From positions 13,107,273 to 13,171,272 of the forward strand of contig CM037467.1 of NCBI GenBank assembly GCA_021014325.1: DNA of 64,000 nucleotides, in the 5' to 3' direction. A program made the position numbers and the translations under genes. This DNA is from Plazaster borealis. Its lineage: Eukaryota > Echinodermata > Asteroidea > Forcipulatida > Labidiasteridae. A model generated the notes under the pieces. The model was not told where the DNA came from and ran no database searches. It saw only the letters and a program-made list of their open reading frames with translations. Of this stretch, positions 14,000 to 29,014 are shown piece after piece; the stretch's first letter is position 1; the number at the start of each line of letters is the position of its first letter.

Positions 14000-16900
14000 A
14001 TGAATCGAACTCCGACCATTGTGATTGATAGCGGGTCGTTTCTGACCAGGGTGGGCCTATCTGGGCGTGACATCCCCGAGGAAACTTTACGAACTGTTGT
14101 TGGTAGGCCAAAAGAGGTAAGGCCATTTTGTAGACAATAAAATACTGTTTAATTGAAATGTTCCTAAGCCTGTCAATGAACCCAGTAATAGAGTTGACTG
14201 TCAATGTGTGGATTATGTCTGGCTTGACTGTGAATTATTCATTTCAACAACAATTGTATAGGCTGGCCATACAACGCAGCCATCTTTCTTGTCTTCTCTC
14301 ATTTTAACCAAACCGAGACAGGAAGGGAGATATAGTCGGGTCTCTTTCTGTTGTACTAAAATCATGTCCACTGGTTGCAATTACGACAGGGGACCTGACC
14401 AGTGGCGTAACCAGGGGGCAGGGGGCTGGAGCCCCCCCCCCCGCTCAGAACCACCCCCCCCCCCAAAAAAAAAAATGCACAAAATGATTCGATAAATTAA
14501 ATAGCTTCCCATAAAATGTATATATAAATTAGGGCCTTTGCCCCCCCCCCCAACCCAACCCCCAAATCAAATTAAAATGTCTGGATATAATTATACCACT
14601 GGCCCTGACAAAAGGTGTTGGCTGCTCTATATTTTGACCTATTTTGAGTATAGGTAGGTGTAAGAGTTCAGAGAGGGTAATTTTGCTGAAATTACGGATA
14701 GTGAACATTAAATTTGTTCCAACAGGGAGCGGATCCGGACACTATCTTCGTGGGGGAAGAAGCCTACGAGAACCGGGCGACTCTTACCCTGAGTTACCCG
14801 TTGGATAAATACAATATCACGGACCTGGATGCTATGAATCGTATGTGGGAGTACTGCCTTGTCGATATTCTGGGGTGTGATTCGGTTGTGGAGGTACCAG
14901 TGATGTTGACGGATGGCTCCGTTGATGCTGAGCTGAAGATCAAGAACAGGGCTACGATGGCAGAGGTCGAGTCAAATCAGAAATAACTCTATTATGAGTC
15001 AAAAGTTATTTTGAGAGCCAGTAAACACTTCTGATTTGTATTATTATTTATTTATTCATTTATTTATTTATTTATTTATAATACTCACTAACTCAGTCAC
15101 TCACTTTATTTGTTTATTTAATTAATTATTTATTTATCTATTTATTTATTTAATTATAATACTCACTCACTCAGTCACTCACATTTGTTTTTTCATATTT
15201 GCTCACTCACTCACTTATTTAATGATTTAATTGTTTATTTATTTATTTATTCGTTTGTTTATTGTATTTCATTAAAAACAAATTAATGTTTTATTTTTAT
15301 TTTCTAGAGGGGTTGCAATCTCTAAAATCAAGTTAGTAAAAGTTCAATGCCGTAACCACAGTGAATTAAATATTGATGCACGATTCACACCATGATAGGC
15401 CTAATAATTGGGCCGCAAATGCATTTAATGAGAGCATTATACATTTTGTGTTCGACTTCGATATGGGGCATGGTGTACCCCCCCCCCCTTTTGTGTCTTG
15501 ATTGTGTGCTTGGAATCTCAGGAATTCTTAAGAGGATTTTAGGGGTGGGAACTTCTGTACAAGTGTATGGCCATGGGGATTGGGCCTAAATGAGGCGATA
15601 CTAGTAAACTTGTTGTCCAAGTTTGACTGTTTGCCCTCTTTGTGTTACAGGCCATGTTTGAAACCCACAATGCGCCGTCGTTCTACGTTGCTCTCCAGCC
15701 ACATCTCGCCCTTCAAAGCATGGAAAAAACGACGGGATTGGTTCTTGATATTGGAGACAGCATGGTCAGTTCGGTTCCGGTCGTTGAGGGCGTTGTTGTG
15801 ACGTCAGGTATTGTCACGATGGACGTTGTATCCGGTCGGCACATGACGGACTACCTGACGAAGCTGTTGAATGAACAAGATGGCGTCTCAATAAGTAAGT
15901 CGTGAATGTTTGAAGAGGCTTTTGACTGTTTCTGTCCTTCTTACATAATTGCCTTGAATGTGCCTACTATGTGCCAGTCAAACCCTTGTTTGTCTAAAAT
16001 GACAACGTGAGGCATGTTGCGGCTTCACTCCCATTCTTAGAGTCGCCCCACATGGTTCTGAACCATGGTCACATACACACGTGCGACTTTATTGAAATCA
16101 CGTTTGTTCTCGGCAACTCTCCCCAGCCGACCGCGAGACTATCACTGCCATAAAGGAGAAGCATAGCTACATCGCATGGGACTACGAGGGAGAATTCAAC
16201 CTGCCGAGCTGCAAAGCCATTGATTACACACTGCCTGATGGACAGGTAAGAAACAGTCCTTATCATAAAGTCTGGTTTCCTAAACATGTAGCTATATAAA
16301 TTGCACTGAAACACGCAAAGGGACAGTCTATTTAATTAGTGTGCAGCAAGGGACCAGCTGGGCCCAATTTCATGGCTCTGATTACCGCCGAATTCTGCGT
16401 TTACGATCACCATTCTCCGCTTACTGTGCAAGCGCCGAATTTCTGCGCTAGCTGTGTGAGCGAAGAATGCCAATGTTGAGTACGCACGCGCACAAGCAAA
16501 AATTCTCTGCTAACCCGTGAAATACGCTTGACCTAAGAGTGGAATTCCCTGCTTCCGTAAGCGCCGATTCTTTACTTACGGTAAGCAGAGCTATGAAATT
16601 TGGCCCTGTTTGGTTGTAACGCCCCCCCCCCACCCCCGATACGTTGTCAGCAGACACTGACAAGCTTTTTACATAGATCATTAGAGGGTTTGTTTTGCAT
16701 TTTTCAACGTTTTTCTTTCTAAGGGTGTTGTTTTTTGTCCAGGTATTGCCTGGTTTAACTTAGGCTTATGTGTTTGCTTGAGTATAAGTTTTATGGTTTG
16801 ATTTCATCTAGCATTGACAGTTGACGTTGTACACAATGGACGCTGGCAGATTTTTGTCCTGCCCCCTTCTAGAACCAAATCACTGACCCCTGTTGATTGA

Positions 16901-17540
16901 CACCCCCATGGTCCAGCTTAGGATTTCATGGCATATAAGCTGACCAGTGTGTACGATGTGGTTAAGACAATGGAAATATTAAATTATGTCAGCATGTGCT
17001 AACAACGACCCTAACTACAAGGTCACGAGGTATAATTATGTGCGAAAGTTATGGGGTACTTAGTGGTTTACTTGTGCACGGACCTCATGATCTCACAAAA
17101 AAAAACAAGTATTAAAAACACTAAAATGATGTACAACTTCTTAGGTGATATCCCTGGGGACCGAGCGATTCTGCTGCGGTGAATCCCTCTTCCGAAGCTC
17201 GCTTCTCGGTACGGAAACAGACAAAGGCATCCACAAAATGGCGCACGAAAGCATCCAACAATGTGACGAGTCCGCCCGGGGCGCCCTCTACGAAAACATC
17301 GTGTTGGCCGGGGGTTCTAGCTGCATCAGCCACCTACCCGAGCGCCTTAAGAAGGAAATAAAGGCCCTAGCCGAGGCGGAGACAAAGGTGAAAGTGTTGA
17401 CCGCACCCACAAGGGCGTGGTCGGCTTGGCTGGGCGGCTCCCTCTTTGCCTCCGCGGAGAATTTCCCCGAGTTGGCGGTGAGCAGGAGCGAGTACCAGGA
17501 ACATGGCGTGAATATAATAAATGCAAAGTGCAAAAATTAA
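14000..17540 (+). CDS. Divergent actin-like protein (371 aa, five coding exons)
   Basis: Exons 14000-14116, 14726-14965, 15651-15894, 16127-16245 and 17145-17540 join in frame to 371 codons plus TAA. The actin fold aligns end to end: start MNRTPTIVIDSGSFLTRVGL, then GRPKE, MFETHNAPSFYVALQ, LDIGDSMVSSVPVVEG, LPDGQVISLGTERF, LAGGSSCISHLPER and a final NAKCKN. Exon 2 is 240 nt, as in actin, and the first three introns are at the actin positions. A fourth intron splits PDGQ|V and is absent from the neighbours. Loop 1 is DSGSFLTR (actin DNGSGMCK: Gly15 to Phe, Lys18 to Arg). The actin His161 position is Ser, and the DNase-I loop is about 4 residues shorter. Gln137, Asp154 and Asp157 are kept. It is an intact, spliced gene, not a processed pseudogene. 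It is probably a local actin duplicate with altered nucleotide handling; which actin-related class, if any, it belongs to is unknown. Confidence 0.9.
14397..14620. repeat. Poly-C-rich repeat fragment in actin-like intron 1
   Basis: Begins AGTGGCGTAACCAGGGGG and carries several long C runs and an A run. The stretch resembles a dispersed repeat interrupted by mononucleotide tracts; the family is not identified. Confidence 0.4.
15037..15300. repeat. TTTA / ACTC simple repeats in actin-like intron 2
   Basis: Alternating (TTTA)n blocks and ACTCACTCACTCAGTCACTCAC-type blocks, partly duplicated. A low-complexity intron filler. Confidence 0.8.
16360..16606. mobile_element. Diverged GGGCCC-end foldback in actin-like intron 4
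   Basis: Ends are GGGCCCAATTTCATGGCTCT and (inverted) GGGCCAAATTTCATAGCTCT. The interior differs from the standard 190-bp family and carries repeated GAATTCTGCG-like and TAAGCGCCGA-like motifs. 247 bp, non-coding. Confidence 0.65.
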
Positions 17541-19302
17541 TTATGGGTACCATCTAAGCCCATTCCCGTATCAAATGTTACGTAATTAGCTTAATTTCTT
17601 GTCAAAATCTCAAAGAATTGTTTTATAAGATAAACAAAATGTTCCCAGTTGATTCGCTTTTTGTGTTCCACTCTAGCTATTATGCGAATACAATCACTTG
17701 GGTTGCAGTTTACCATAAAATGATTTAATACAACAATAAATATCGGTTAAATCCGCGGAATTAAAGCATGTTTTATTACAAATTAAATACTTTTTTGACG
17801 ATGTCTTTTAGTGTCAAAATACAAGCTCGGCGTGTCATATTTACCTTCTGCCTATTGTCATTTTTTGTCTTTAAAATTATGAAATCTTTTCAATTTTCGA
17901 TAGCTGTTGATGTTGATCATATTATGTTTGTAAATTGATACTAATAGACCCTTTCCATGATATGTAATTTTTGCACATCGCGCGTGCGCACTAAGGCCTT
18001 GTCACACGAGGCAATTTTTACAGGCAAATTTGAGGCAACTCTGCACTGCATGTAAAAGGAACACTTCAGTAGTACAGCAGACATTTTTCTAATACTATCT
18101 TACTGTTCTCTTCGTGTGACATGGCCCTTTAATTATACACTAGTGTACTCCAGAAATGATTGACACCATAAAAACTTACATGGTAAGAAGCGCTGCAGCT
18201 GTTGATAATGTATAACATTTTGAGAAACAATTCCCTTCAAAGGAATGTGGTTTTAGAGAGAGGGATACAAAAACTTTTGAATCTGTAGAAACGTTTCTGC
18301 ATGAAAGGTTTTTCAGATTGTGTATTGTGCTCAAGATTTTCGGCAATATCTCAAAAACGCTACCACCTTTTGAAATGAAATTTCCACAGGTTAGTTTTAT
18401 TGTACATATTAATTGTTTACGTTTATATAGGATTAAAACAATCGAACGGTTCGAAAAAACAAAAGTATACTTTGCCTAAAGTAGTGGTCTTTTTCCATTG
18501 AAACCACAATGTCAATTGGCCTCAACTTTAGGTATAACATTATTAAAATAATAGTTTTTTTCTCTGCGCATAGGAGTAAAATGTTCTTCTTTACCGTCTA
18601 TATGGTTCAACTTTCCAGTTTGTATTTTAATCAAAATAAAGAACTCAATAATTGTCTGTAAGTCTCTACTGGTTGCTGTGTGTTTTGTCATGGTGTTTGT
18701 CTTTTTAGCTGTTGGTGTTTATTGCAGTATTGTGAAGATGCAAATAAGTATAGAACAACAAAACGGTAATAATTTTCTCTTTAACTTGAGTTTTATTTGA
18801 TACTTTTTGTAGTGTGATGAATACATCCTGTAGTGAATACATTATTTGTATGGGACATTAAGCCAGCAATGACTATTAAAACACAATGAGTATGACGTCA
18901 CAACCTGAACCACCACCCCACGCTGAAGTCGAAAGAAGGGGGTGCCGTTGACTGTGGTGCATGCATGCTGTCCTACGCGTTGACATTGTCCAAAGCTGAT
19001 ATTAAATCGCAATTCTTACGAATTTCCAGTGTCAAATTACGGTGGGTTTTGAGCTAATCCTCTACATTATTTTGGAAATAGTATATAATGAGATAATGTT
19101 GTCATTAATCTGTCGAATAACAAAATGCATAACACTCCAGAAATGGTGTTTGAGTTTTTATCTTAGCATTTTTAAACCCACCCAATCCAGCCTCTAAGAA
19201 CAAACTTATGATGTAACACACAATGCTAAACTCCACTGGTAAACGTTTAATACTGAGAATAGAAAAATAGTATTGTGCTACTCTGTGTTGAGGCAGTTTG
19301 TT
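17541..19302. other. Convergent 3' ends of the actin-like gene and actin gene 2
   Basis: No coding exon. Candidate poly(A) signals for the actin-like gene (+) are AATAAA at 17735-17740 and another near 18636. A candidate for actin gene 2 (-) is TTTATT (AATAAA on the minus strand) at 18792-18797. A foldback element occupies about 18150-18476. Confidence 0.5.
18150..18476. mobile_element. Foldback element of the TTAA family, right end decayed
   Basis: Carries the family landmarks in reverse: ATAAAAACTTACATGGTAAG, GCTGCAGCTGTTGATAATGT, TTTTGAGAAACAATTCCCTT, a central hairpin around AGAAACGTTTCT, and TTTGCC at the right. It matches 38569-38941 in reverse orientation. The flanking TTAA sites are not intact. 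Confidence 0.65.
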
Positions 19303-21144
<1,842 letters not shown>

Positions 21145-21158
21145 TTATTTGTCTTGAT

Positions 21159-24100
21159 CTTAGGAAAGATGATCTGGAAGCGGGAAATACAGGTCAATAG
21201 TTTTAATACCGTTTGTTTTATTTTAATATATATCTGGGGGCCTAGAAATTATTTAAAAAAAATAAACTCCCACGCCCTGTAAAAATATTTGAGGGTATTA
21301 CACAGGGGAGCGGACACGAAAATAATCGCAGACAGTTCATGTTTTTGTGATCCACCATTATACATAAATTAACAAACCTAAACAAATTTGGGCTTAACCC
21401 GTTGTGTGAGTCTGGGAGAAAATAGTGTAAAACCAATCATATTTTCAGCATGTACAGGTTATCCACAATTACAAGGTACTCAGTAAATAATTATAAATAA
21501 ATTATTTGTGGTCTCAAATTGGTCATTGAGATGGGGTTGCATCCATTTGTTAAATTGGTTTCAAAGATGGTTCGCGGTACATGTAGGTAAACACAATGTC
21601 CTTGATTTGGGGGGGTTTGTGGTTTTCAGATACAGTTTTCTCGAATTTGACTTCATTTCAGAGGCAAACATTGCTAATTCACAGAAAAATTGTTCTATAG
21701 TATAAACTTCATATTCAGTAAGCTTTCAGACTAAAGTTAAACAATGATGTTTTTATCCTTGCCAATCCTGTATAATACCTTTATTTATGAGACTACAGCC
21801 TGAAACGGTGGGGTTTCTCTCACTTTTTACGCCACGAGTTATAAAAACTATAACATAAAATGTAATAAAGTTTACATCCGAGGAAAATCTCACACGGTTA
21901 AAATGGGGAAGTGGTCACAACAAAGAACTTTTTGTCTAAAATGTTGTAAAACAAGAAAAGGAAACAGCCTATTTGTTGTCCTCGCCGCATAAGCGAATCG
22001 CCACAATGTGATTCTGTTCATACTTGCCTTGTAGCAAGCTCATTGTCTAATTATCTTGACAGCCGTCAAATTATGAACAAAGGGACGCAATTATCGTCGG
22101 ACAATAAACTCAAATTTCCTGATCTTTGGTTGTCTGGCAGCGATAAAACATAATTGCCAATTATGTTCCAGAAATGGTCATTTCCTCCTAATTTCCCTCG
22201 AGAGACAAACACAATATAGACGAAGACTATTCCTGTGTTATTTATAGCCGTCTGTACTCCCTCAAATAAGTTACGGGAAAGTTAAGAAGAATTCGATTGC
22301 TTATTTCTATGATTCGATGGAAAATCTTTCCTTTGATTTTTGCCATCCATATAAAAGCTTCAAGTGTATCAGGATATTTTAAGCTTAGTCTTAAGACCCT
22401 CATTGTGGGTAGATGAAACCACATTTTATAGCTCGATCTTTTAGCCCCCTCAGTCTGGGTCTGGTGAGTAGAGTTTCTACAACCACCTCAAGGACGACAA
22501 TAAATCAATAGGCTTGTGGGTTATTAATCGACAATGAAGAAAAAAATGAAATATTTACGGTTGATCATGTGTTGATGCAATGTGCTTGCTACCGGGACGA
22601 CATACCCATAAAAAAAATCCATTTTTGGCGGGGATAACTGCTGAGGTATAATTCTTAAAATATTACTTGCAGAGGAATGGGATTCTGATGAGGAAAGCAA
22701 TCTACATTAAAAAAAACTCGGAATAAATAAGAATCACATTGCTTTTGATCTTCATAGAAACCATCAGAATATCTATGGGGGTAGGTCTGGCCCTTGACCC
22801 CAGTGGGCGTGGTTAAATGAAGGATTTGACGTGTAGCATTACCCCTAGAGGGACGGGGTGTCAGGTCTCGTCTGCTCTCTCGACAGCAGAGGGAAGAAAA
22901 CGTGTTCGTATTCCCAGCGAATATTGTCATGACTAAGAAGTCCCCTGAGGTTTGTCTATCTGTCATCTGGAGGCTGTTTCAGGGTCTGTGAGTCATTATT
23001 GGGGGGGGGCGTCAGGACTGCGATCCAAGCAATTTTTACGCTGTGTATTATTATTTTTGAACCATTTTGAAAGACATGAGATATTTTTAATATTTAATAT
23101 CTACATTGAAAAAATATATTCGCCGTGCAGTTCAAATGCGTAAAAAAAATCTCTCCCGGTGTGCACATACACAAGTGATCAACAAACATTTAAATATTCA
23201 TTAGTTATCTGACATTATAGTTGAGATATAGTTTTGTTGATTGTTGTGTTTTAAAAGTTCATTTAATGCTTGAATTTATTTTAAAATTCTAGTTTGCAAT
23301 TCAATTAAATTGACTTGAGAAAGTGTCTAAAATATTGCCATCATCAACCTATTGTTGTGGTTTCCTCCTACACGGGAAGAGGTTCTTCCAGCAGTGTTGA
23401 AGATCGTACACATTAGTGCATGACTTCAAAACAGATTGCGCATAAAAAGGTAAAGCGTCTGAATTGTTTGTTTTTTGTTTAAACGAGCTCTTGTTTTAAA
23501 GACTTGGTAACATAATGAAGTCAAAATAGGACCTGTGCCAACTAGTAAATGTTTAATTTAAGTTTTAATACTATCACTACTAACACTACATGTGATTATT
23601 TTAACAAGAAAGGCTTCCAGAAAAACATATATAAACACTGACAAAAGCATCACTGCGTGTATGTTGGCAAATTAGCGCCTGTCTCTTTTATTGAAGCTGA
23701 TAAGAAAGGTTTGTCCACCCAGTAAGTTGGTCGTGATTTGTTGTTTCTTACATAACTAATTAGTGTAGGCCTACAAAAACAATAAAATCACCGAGCCTAT
23801 AGCCATAAGAAAGAGATTCCTTTTTGTTTTGGTTGCAGAGTTACTCAATACTTGTAAAACGGTAGGAACTACTGTTTCCTGATATTTCTTAAAGTGAAAA
23901 CCAGCTGGTCCAAGTTTCATGCTTAGCCAAACTAGACAGGGAAACAGTCACAAAATGTGCACATGACATGGTATTTTGGTTGGTGACATTCTTCCAGTAA
24001 GCAAAATTGTTTTGTGCAAAGAATATTTTTGAGCTTAAAAGCAGAACAAAATTGCTTAACAAGTTTCTGCTCGAGCACAAAATTAACAGGAAACGAGTCA

Positions 24101-24340
24101 CAGATGGTTGGTAACCTTGTACCTGTACCGGTAAACCAAATTATTTTGTGCATTGGGCTTCTGAAGCAGCGATAATCACATAACTTTGAAAACCGAAAGA
24201 AATCTTTGAATAAAAAAATCGAGTTTCTTCATTTAGGAACATCAACAAATTATCAATGTAAGTGTACTGTACATTTTCACAAAACCAGCCACGAACACTT
24301 TTCTCTTTAAAGTTCATTCGTTAATTGATTGTAAACTTAC
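21159..24340 (-). other. Leader intron of actin gene 2
   Basis: Inferred 3.2-kb intron between the donor at 24340-24331 (minus-strand GTAAGTTTAC) and the acceptor at 21160-21159. No exon was recognised inside. It holds a degraded GGGCCC-family copy (about 23903-24150) and AT-rich DNA. I found no perfect CArG box in it, unlike the leader intron of gene 1. Confidence 0.5.
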
Positions 24341-24408
24341 CAGAAACTAAATTATCTGCTTCGCCCGGCCAGTAACCTGTGCGCTTCCCTTGCTTCTTCA
24401 AGAGTGTG
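24341..24408 (-). other. Probable non-coding first exon of actin gene 2
   Basis: The donor at 24340 (TTTCTG|GTAAGTTTAC on the minus strand) lies 95-104 bp downstream of a TATA-like element. The 5' border near 24408 is estimated only from that spacing. Confidence 0.45.
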
Positions 24409-24434
24409 CCAGGCGCAAACTCAAAGCAACGGTT

Positions 24435-24444
24435 CTTTTATTGG
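24435..24444 (-). promoter_or_regulatory. TATA-like element of actin gene 2
   Basis: CCAATAAAAG on the minus strand, 33 bp downstream of the CArG box. It also contains a CCAAT. An octamer ATGCAAAT (minus strand) lies upstream at 24504-24511. Confidence 0.4.
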
Positions 24445-24477
24445 CTGTCCTCCCTAGCGACCACTGAGCAGTCATAC

Positions 24478-24487
24478 CCAAATATGG
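24478..24487 (-). promoter_or_regulatory. CArG box (SRF site) of actin gene 2
   Basis: CCATATTTGG on the minus strand, the same ten bases as in the gene 1 promoter, and placed about 35-45 bp upstream of the TATA-like element in both genes. Confidence 0.7.
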
Positions 24488-25368
24488 AAATTGCTGCGTT
24501 GCTATTTGCATGTGTTGCCTCGGGCCACGCCCACTCATTTCATTGAATTAGTTTTCCAGTCTCTCAAAATCCCATTATCCTTGCAATATAACATCTCGGC
24601 TAATTTATAATCAGTTTGTCGATGTTTGGGTTTTATTTTGACAAGTGGATCCCATGAAGTAACAAACAAACAAAACAAATAAATAAACAAAACAAAAAAC
24701 TGAAAATGCCTTTTCACAAAATGCTTTTTTTCTTTTCAATCGTGACACTAGACCGTGGTGAGATGGAAATAGTCCAGGCTGTCGGTTTTCACGACTACAG
24801 TTTTTCATATTGATTGCAGATAATCAGACCAAAAAAGTCCCAAGCATATCTTGTTTTTTAAATTAGCTAAAAATCCAGAACACATTCCTTTCAGAAATAG
24901 GTACCTGCATTTTTGTTAAGGTAGGCATAAATATTAATATTAACGTTAAATTATTCATTTCATTTTTGTATTCGAAACCACGGCTTTGCCTGGGCACTTG
25001 TATAATTTTCCTCTTTTTACGGCTCGGTGAGTTGTATGCCTGACTTGAAATTTAAGTGCTCGGCGGTGCTACTCTTTTTGGGAATTCAATGTTGGCATCT
25101 CTGTTTAAAGCTCCATCCGCCTGCCTGTTTGAGAAAAACAGCAAAAACTGTCACAGAATTTTCACAAGAACGTCGAATCCATCTAAATTTAGCGAGGTGA
25201 CAGCCTGGTGCCAACAACCGCATCTCTGGCCCCAGCATTAGCAAACGGACACCACGGAAATTTTAATTTTTTTCTGAGTCAATCCTCAGAAATCTGAGAA
25301 ACGATTCACGCATTAATCGTTTCTCAGATTCAGATGTTTTTGGGTGAAAAATTAACCAAACCATACTT

Positions 25369-25599
25369 AGATTTTGAAACTGCACATGAATGGAATATAT
25401 GAAGGAAGGGTGCGTGGACACCATGTACATGTAAAAATCTCTATATGAGTTGGGGAGTTTTCTCCAGAGAATCAGAGCATACTGATCGAAACGTCGAGTT
25501 GAAACCAACGGTTCTTTTCAGAACCACCCCCAACTCACATAGAGAGATTATTACATGTACATGGTGTCACCGCAAACCTTTCCATATCAAACCATACTT
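25369..25599. mobile_element. Foldback insertion flanked by 12-bp direct repeats
   Basis: The arms carry ACACCATGTACATGTAA and its inverse, followed inward by AATCTCT..ATGAGTTGGGG on both sides. The middle has GATCGAAACGTCGAGTTG and AACGGTTCTTTTCAGAACC. CAAACCATACTT lies immediately before (25357-25368) and forms the last 12 bases (25588-25599), as expected for a target duplication. The host is a copy of the TTAA foldback family whose halves lie on either side (from about 25270, and to about 25720). Confidence 0.6.
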
Positions 25600-28500
25600 C
25601 GAAGGGAACCCCTTCTCAATTAATAGTTTAACTATCAACAGCTGCAGTACTCGATACCAAGTAGGCCTAAGTTTTTATGGCCATTATACATTTTTTGAGT
25701 ATTTACCAATCTATCACCATAACCGTAAATCAAGCGCACTTGGCAACGGCTACGGCTAGTGGCTGAAGTGATGACGTTTAAGATGAGGCTTTATCAGCGA
25801 CCCGAAGACCGACTGCCAAAGCCGTTAGTTAGAACACGGTCACACAATGTCGATATAAGGAAACAAAATGCCACCATGCGCGAGATTCCATACAAAGTCT
25901 ATTCAAAGCATTATTATTACTTCCCGTGAAAACCCAGGGTAGTGCCTCATCCAGTTATTGTAACCGGATTTGTTATCAAGTAAGATATCGAATTCCATAC
26001 TTGGTCATAGAACCAATAAATGGGCGGGGCATGCAGTTTGCCATAACTTATTTGGTGTGGTTTTATATACCGGTACATCACAAAATTGACTGGGCGGGTG
26101 GGGGGGTCAAGGAAGCCAAGTTGACCGGAGGCAGAATTTTCAATAATTGCTTTGGTCTCTTGCCAAATATTTACTAACTTTGTCATTTTGACAAAATAAC
26201 GGGCGAAGCCTCAGCCTTTTATGTTTGGGCGCAGTTCTTCCTTGTCAAATTGTGGTTACGCTAAGATTGAATGTCTTATTTTCCCCCAGATACCGAGAAA
26301 CTGCAAGTACCATGGGACTCTGTCGAAGATAACAGCTTTTACAGCCTCGTGCATTTTTCGCAAGCACACATCGTAAGTCACACCCACCTGTACAATTAAC
26401 AATCAAAAGGTCACCCTACAATAAATTAATATGAAGCGTATTTTACATGTACTTCCATAAACAGGCTACAGTGGTTTTTGCACGTTTGTTGTAGGTGCTT
26501 ATTTTAATTTTAGTTAAAGCAAAACAATGAGTAGGCCCTAGGTTTGTAAAAAAGAAATTCTTGAACAATCTCGGACCATTATTTGTACATGTCGAGTTTT
26601 TGTTACTCGGTGTATTTGATTGTTCGCATTGTAACATGTACGTCGACACATTGAACATCAGCTGTTTCCATTATTGTAACGTGTTTGATTATTTTTCAAT
26701 ACCCAAAACATATGAATGTACTTGCTGTGAACGGGTGAGCATTTTTCGCGTGCAACATGATCCTGTGCTTTGACGCCCACCGGGTTAACGGTACTGCGAA
26801 TGACGCCCTCTCGTGAATGAACTTGATTACTTTATTTATTTAATGGGGTTTTTGTTTGGGGGGGGGGCGCAGGCAGACTATAATTGTGAATGTGAGCTAA
26901 TAGAGCAAATAATGGATGCCCGATCGTGTCCGTGGTAAGTGAAGCATGAAACAGTAATTACCCAACAATCCACTTCCAACAACAGATGAATGTTTGAATC
27001 GTTATACTTTTAAGTAAAGTCTAAGGCCATGTCAATTTACATGCAACCAGAGTCCAGCAGCCATAGAGCAAGGGTTCCACACAGTCTCCCAAGACGCAAG
27101 TGCCTCATACAAATGTTCACATACTTTTCTTTGGGGATATTAAAACAATAGAGGAAGGTGCACGGTTGGTAAACAAATTCAACCCCTCTGCTACAAAAGT
27201 GTTCCTTGTGCAGTTGGTTGCCTGTAAATGTTGCTTTGTGTGACAAGACCCATGAGTGTTCAAAAAAAAAAATCAGTAGTGACACAACAATATGGGTTGA
27301 ATATACTGTATTATGTTGTTTATTTACTATTTACAGTCACAATTATTGTTAATTTTAATTTAATTATCGCTTATATCACTGCCACCTTTACACCGAAGAT
27401 ACACACTTAGTATTGAGACAACCTTTTTCCTAGTAAATTTAAGCATAACAACTTCCAGCTTCCGGGAACAATTAATGATGTGGGCGAGACAGGCTTCCTG
27501 TTTAGATGAGATTTGACGAATGTGAAAATGAGCTTGTGGGTCTGGGTTTCTACTTTTTCTAGACCCAGAACCTCTCAGATGTGGCAATTCAGGAGGTTTA
27601 CAGAATCTGTGCATCACCAGAAAGACAAAACTACAGGTTTATACACAATGTGGTATTCCTTTCTCTCTTTGGTGACTGCTTTGCTTCTTTCAAGAAAATT
27701 TGAAGGCCCAGGGAGGTTTTGAAAAAAACCTCAAACCCAGAGAAATCACACCCCTGCTCCTAACTTACTCTCTGGTAATAGTTTTGTTTAAACGGCCAAA
27801 TTCATTTATCAGACACTCAGTAACAAAAGGTAGCTTAAACCAGACATGCAACTTTGATTTTGCAAAAGAAAAAGGGAAACTGCATTACCTAGCAAACAAA
27901 ACTTCATACAGTGATTTTCCGTTTTTTTCAATGACACTAAAAAAGAAGAAAAACTGGAAATCGGCTGAAAAGTTGCATGCCTGTAAAATGGATTGGCAAG
28001 AAACCAGTAACAGATAAAAACACACATGTTTTTCTGCAAAAAATTAGCTGGTTGTAACTCGGCCCTTTCATAAACCACTGTTTTGTTATCCACATTGAAG
28101 GTTTGGCTCCGGCTATGGCTAGGTGTCTGCCATTGACTTTGCTTCAAGTGTGCCACAGCCATAGCCAAAGATTCTCAATGCAGCTGCAGTTACTCAATAT
28201 TACTGTCGCAGTAACTTATGCTTATGTACAATGATGATGACTCATCTGTTTAATAATTTAAGGGGGTGTTCCTTGCTAGTTACTACACAGACATCAAACG
28301 TCAAATGGGGAAATGGCTTAAAATTTGGACTACAAAAGAAATTTGGTAAGTTGGGGGAGGGAAAGAGGGTGTCTGTGTGGGGGGGGGACCACATTACCCG
28401 CTTCAAATCACTTTTGGCTTAAACTATACATTGCTGAATGGCAGTAACACTCGACAATATTCCAATCAACCCAAAGCAGTTATTTACAACAAAGATTTTT

Positions 28501-29014
28501 CCGCTACATTCCAATCACTTCCCTTTTGTCAGGCGAATTTGTTTTAGAGAATTGTAGTTAGTCTATAGCATAATACAATACCAGAAATTAATCATTTCAT
28601 GTTATGTTGTCACATAAATCTTCTTTCAGAGTAAATAAATATGAAACTATTGTAGAATAACGGACCTGGCGCAAGCACAAGTTGTAGTTGACCAATAATG
28701 ATGATGATAATGATGTAATGCAGAATTAACGTCATAAATAACTTAGCATCTAACTCTTAATTTGAACATAACTGTTCACGACTGCATATCTCCTTCCCTA
28801 ACCATTAACCATTTTTAAGCCCAACATTTGTGACTAAACGCTTTGTTTAATCAGTCCCAAAAAGAAGATAAAATATTTAAACATAATTTACAAATGAATA
28901 TCAAAGTATAGGTACACTATAAATAGTAAACTTGCGGGTATAACAATGTAAAATCTCTTCTGGGTCTGTCCTGAGGAGAACCGAATGTCAGAATGTATGT
29001 GTGAGAGCACTTAA

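Noticed and set aside
14000..17540. Actin-like gene as a pseudogene
   Set aside because: All five exons keep frame, no internal stops occur, splice sites are usable and fold-defining residues remain, so an active gene is more likely.
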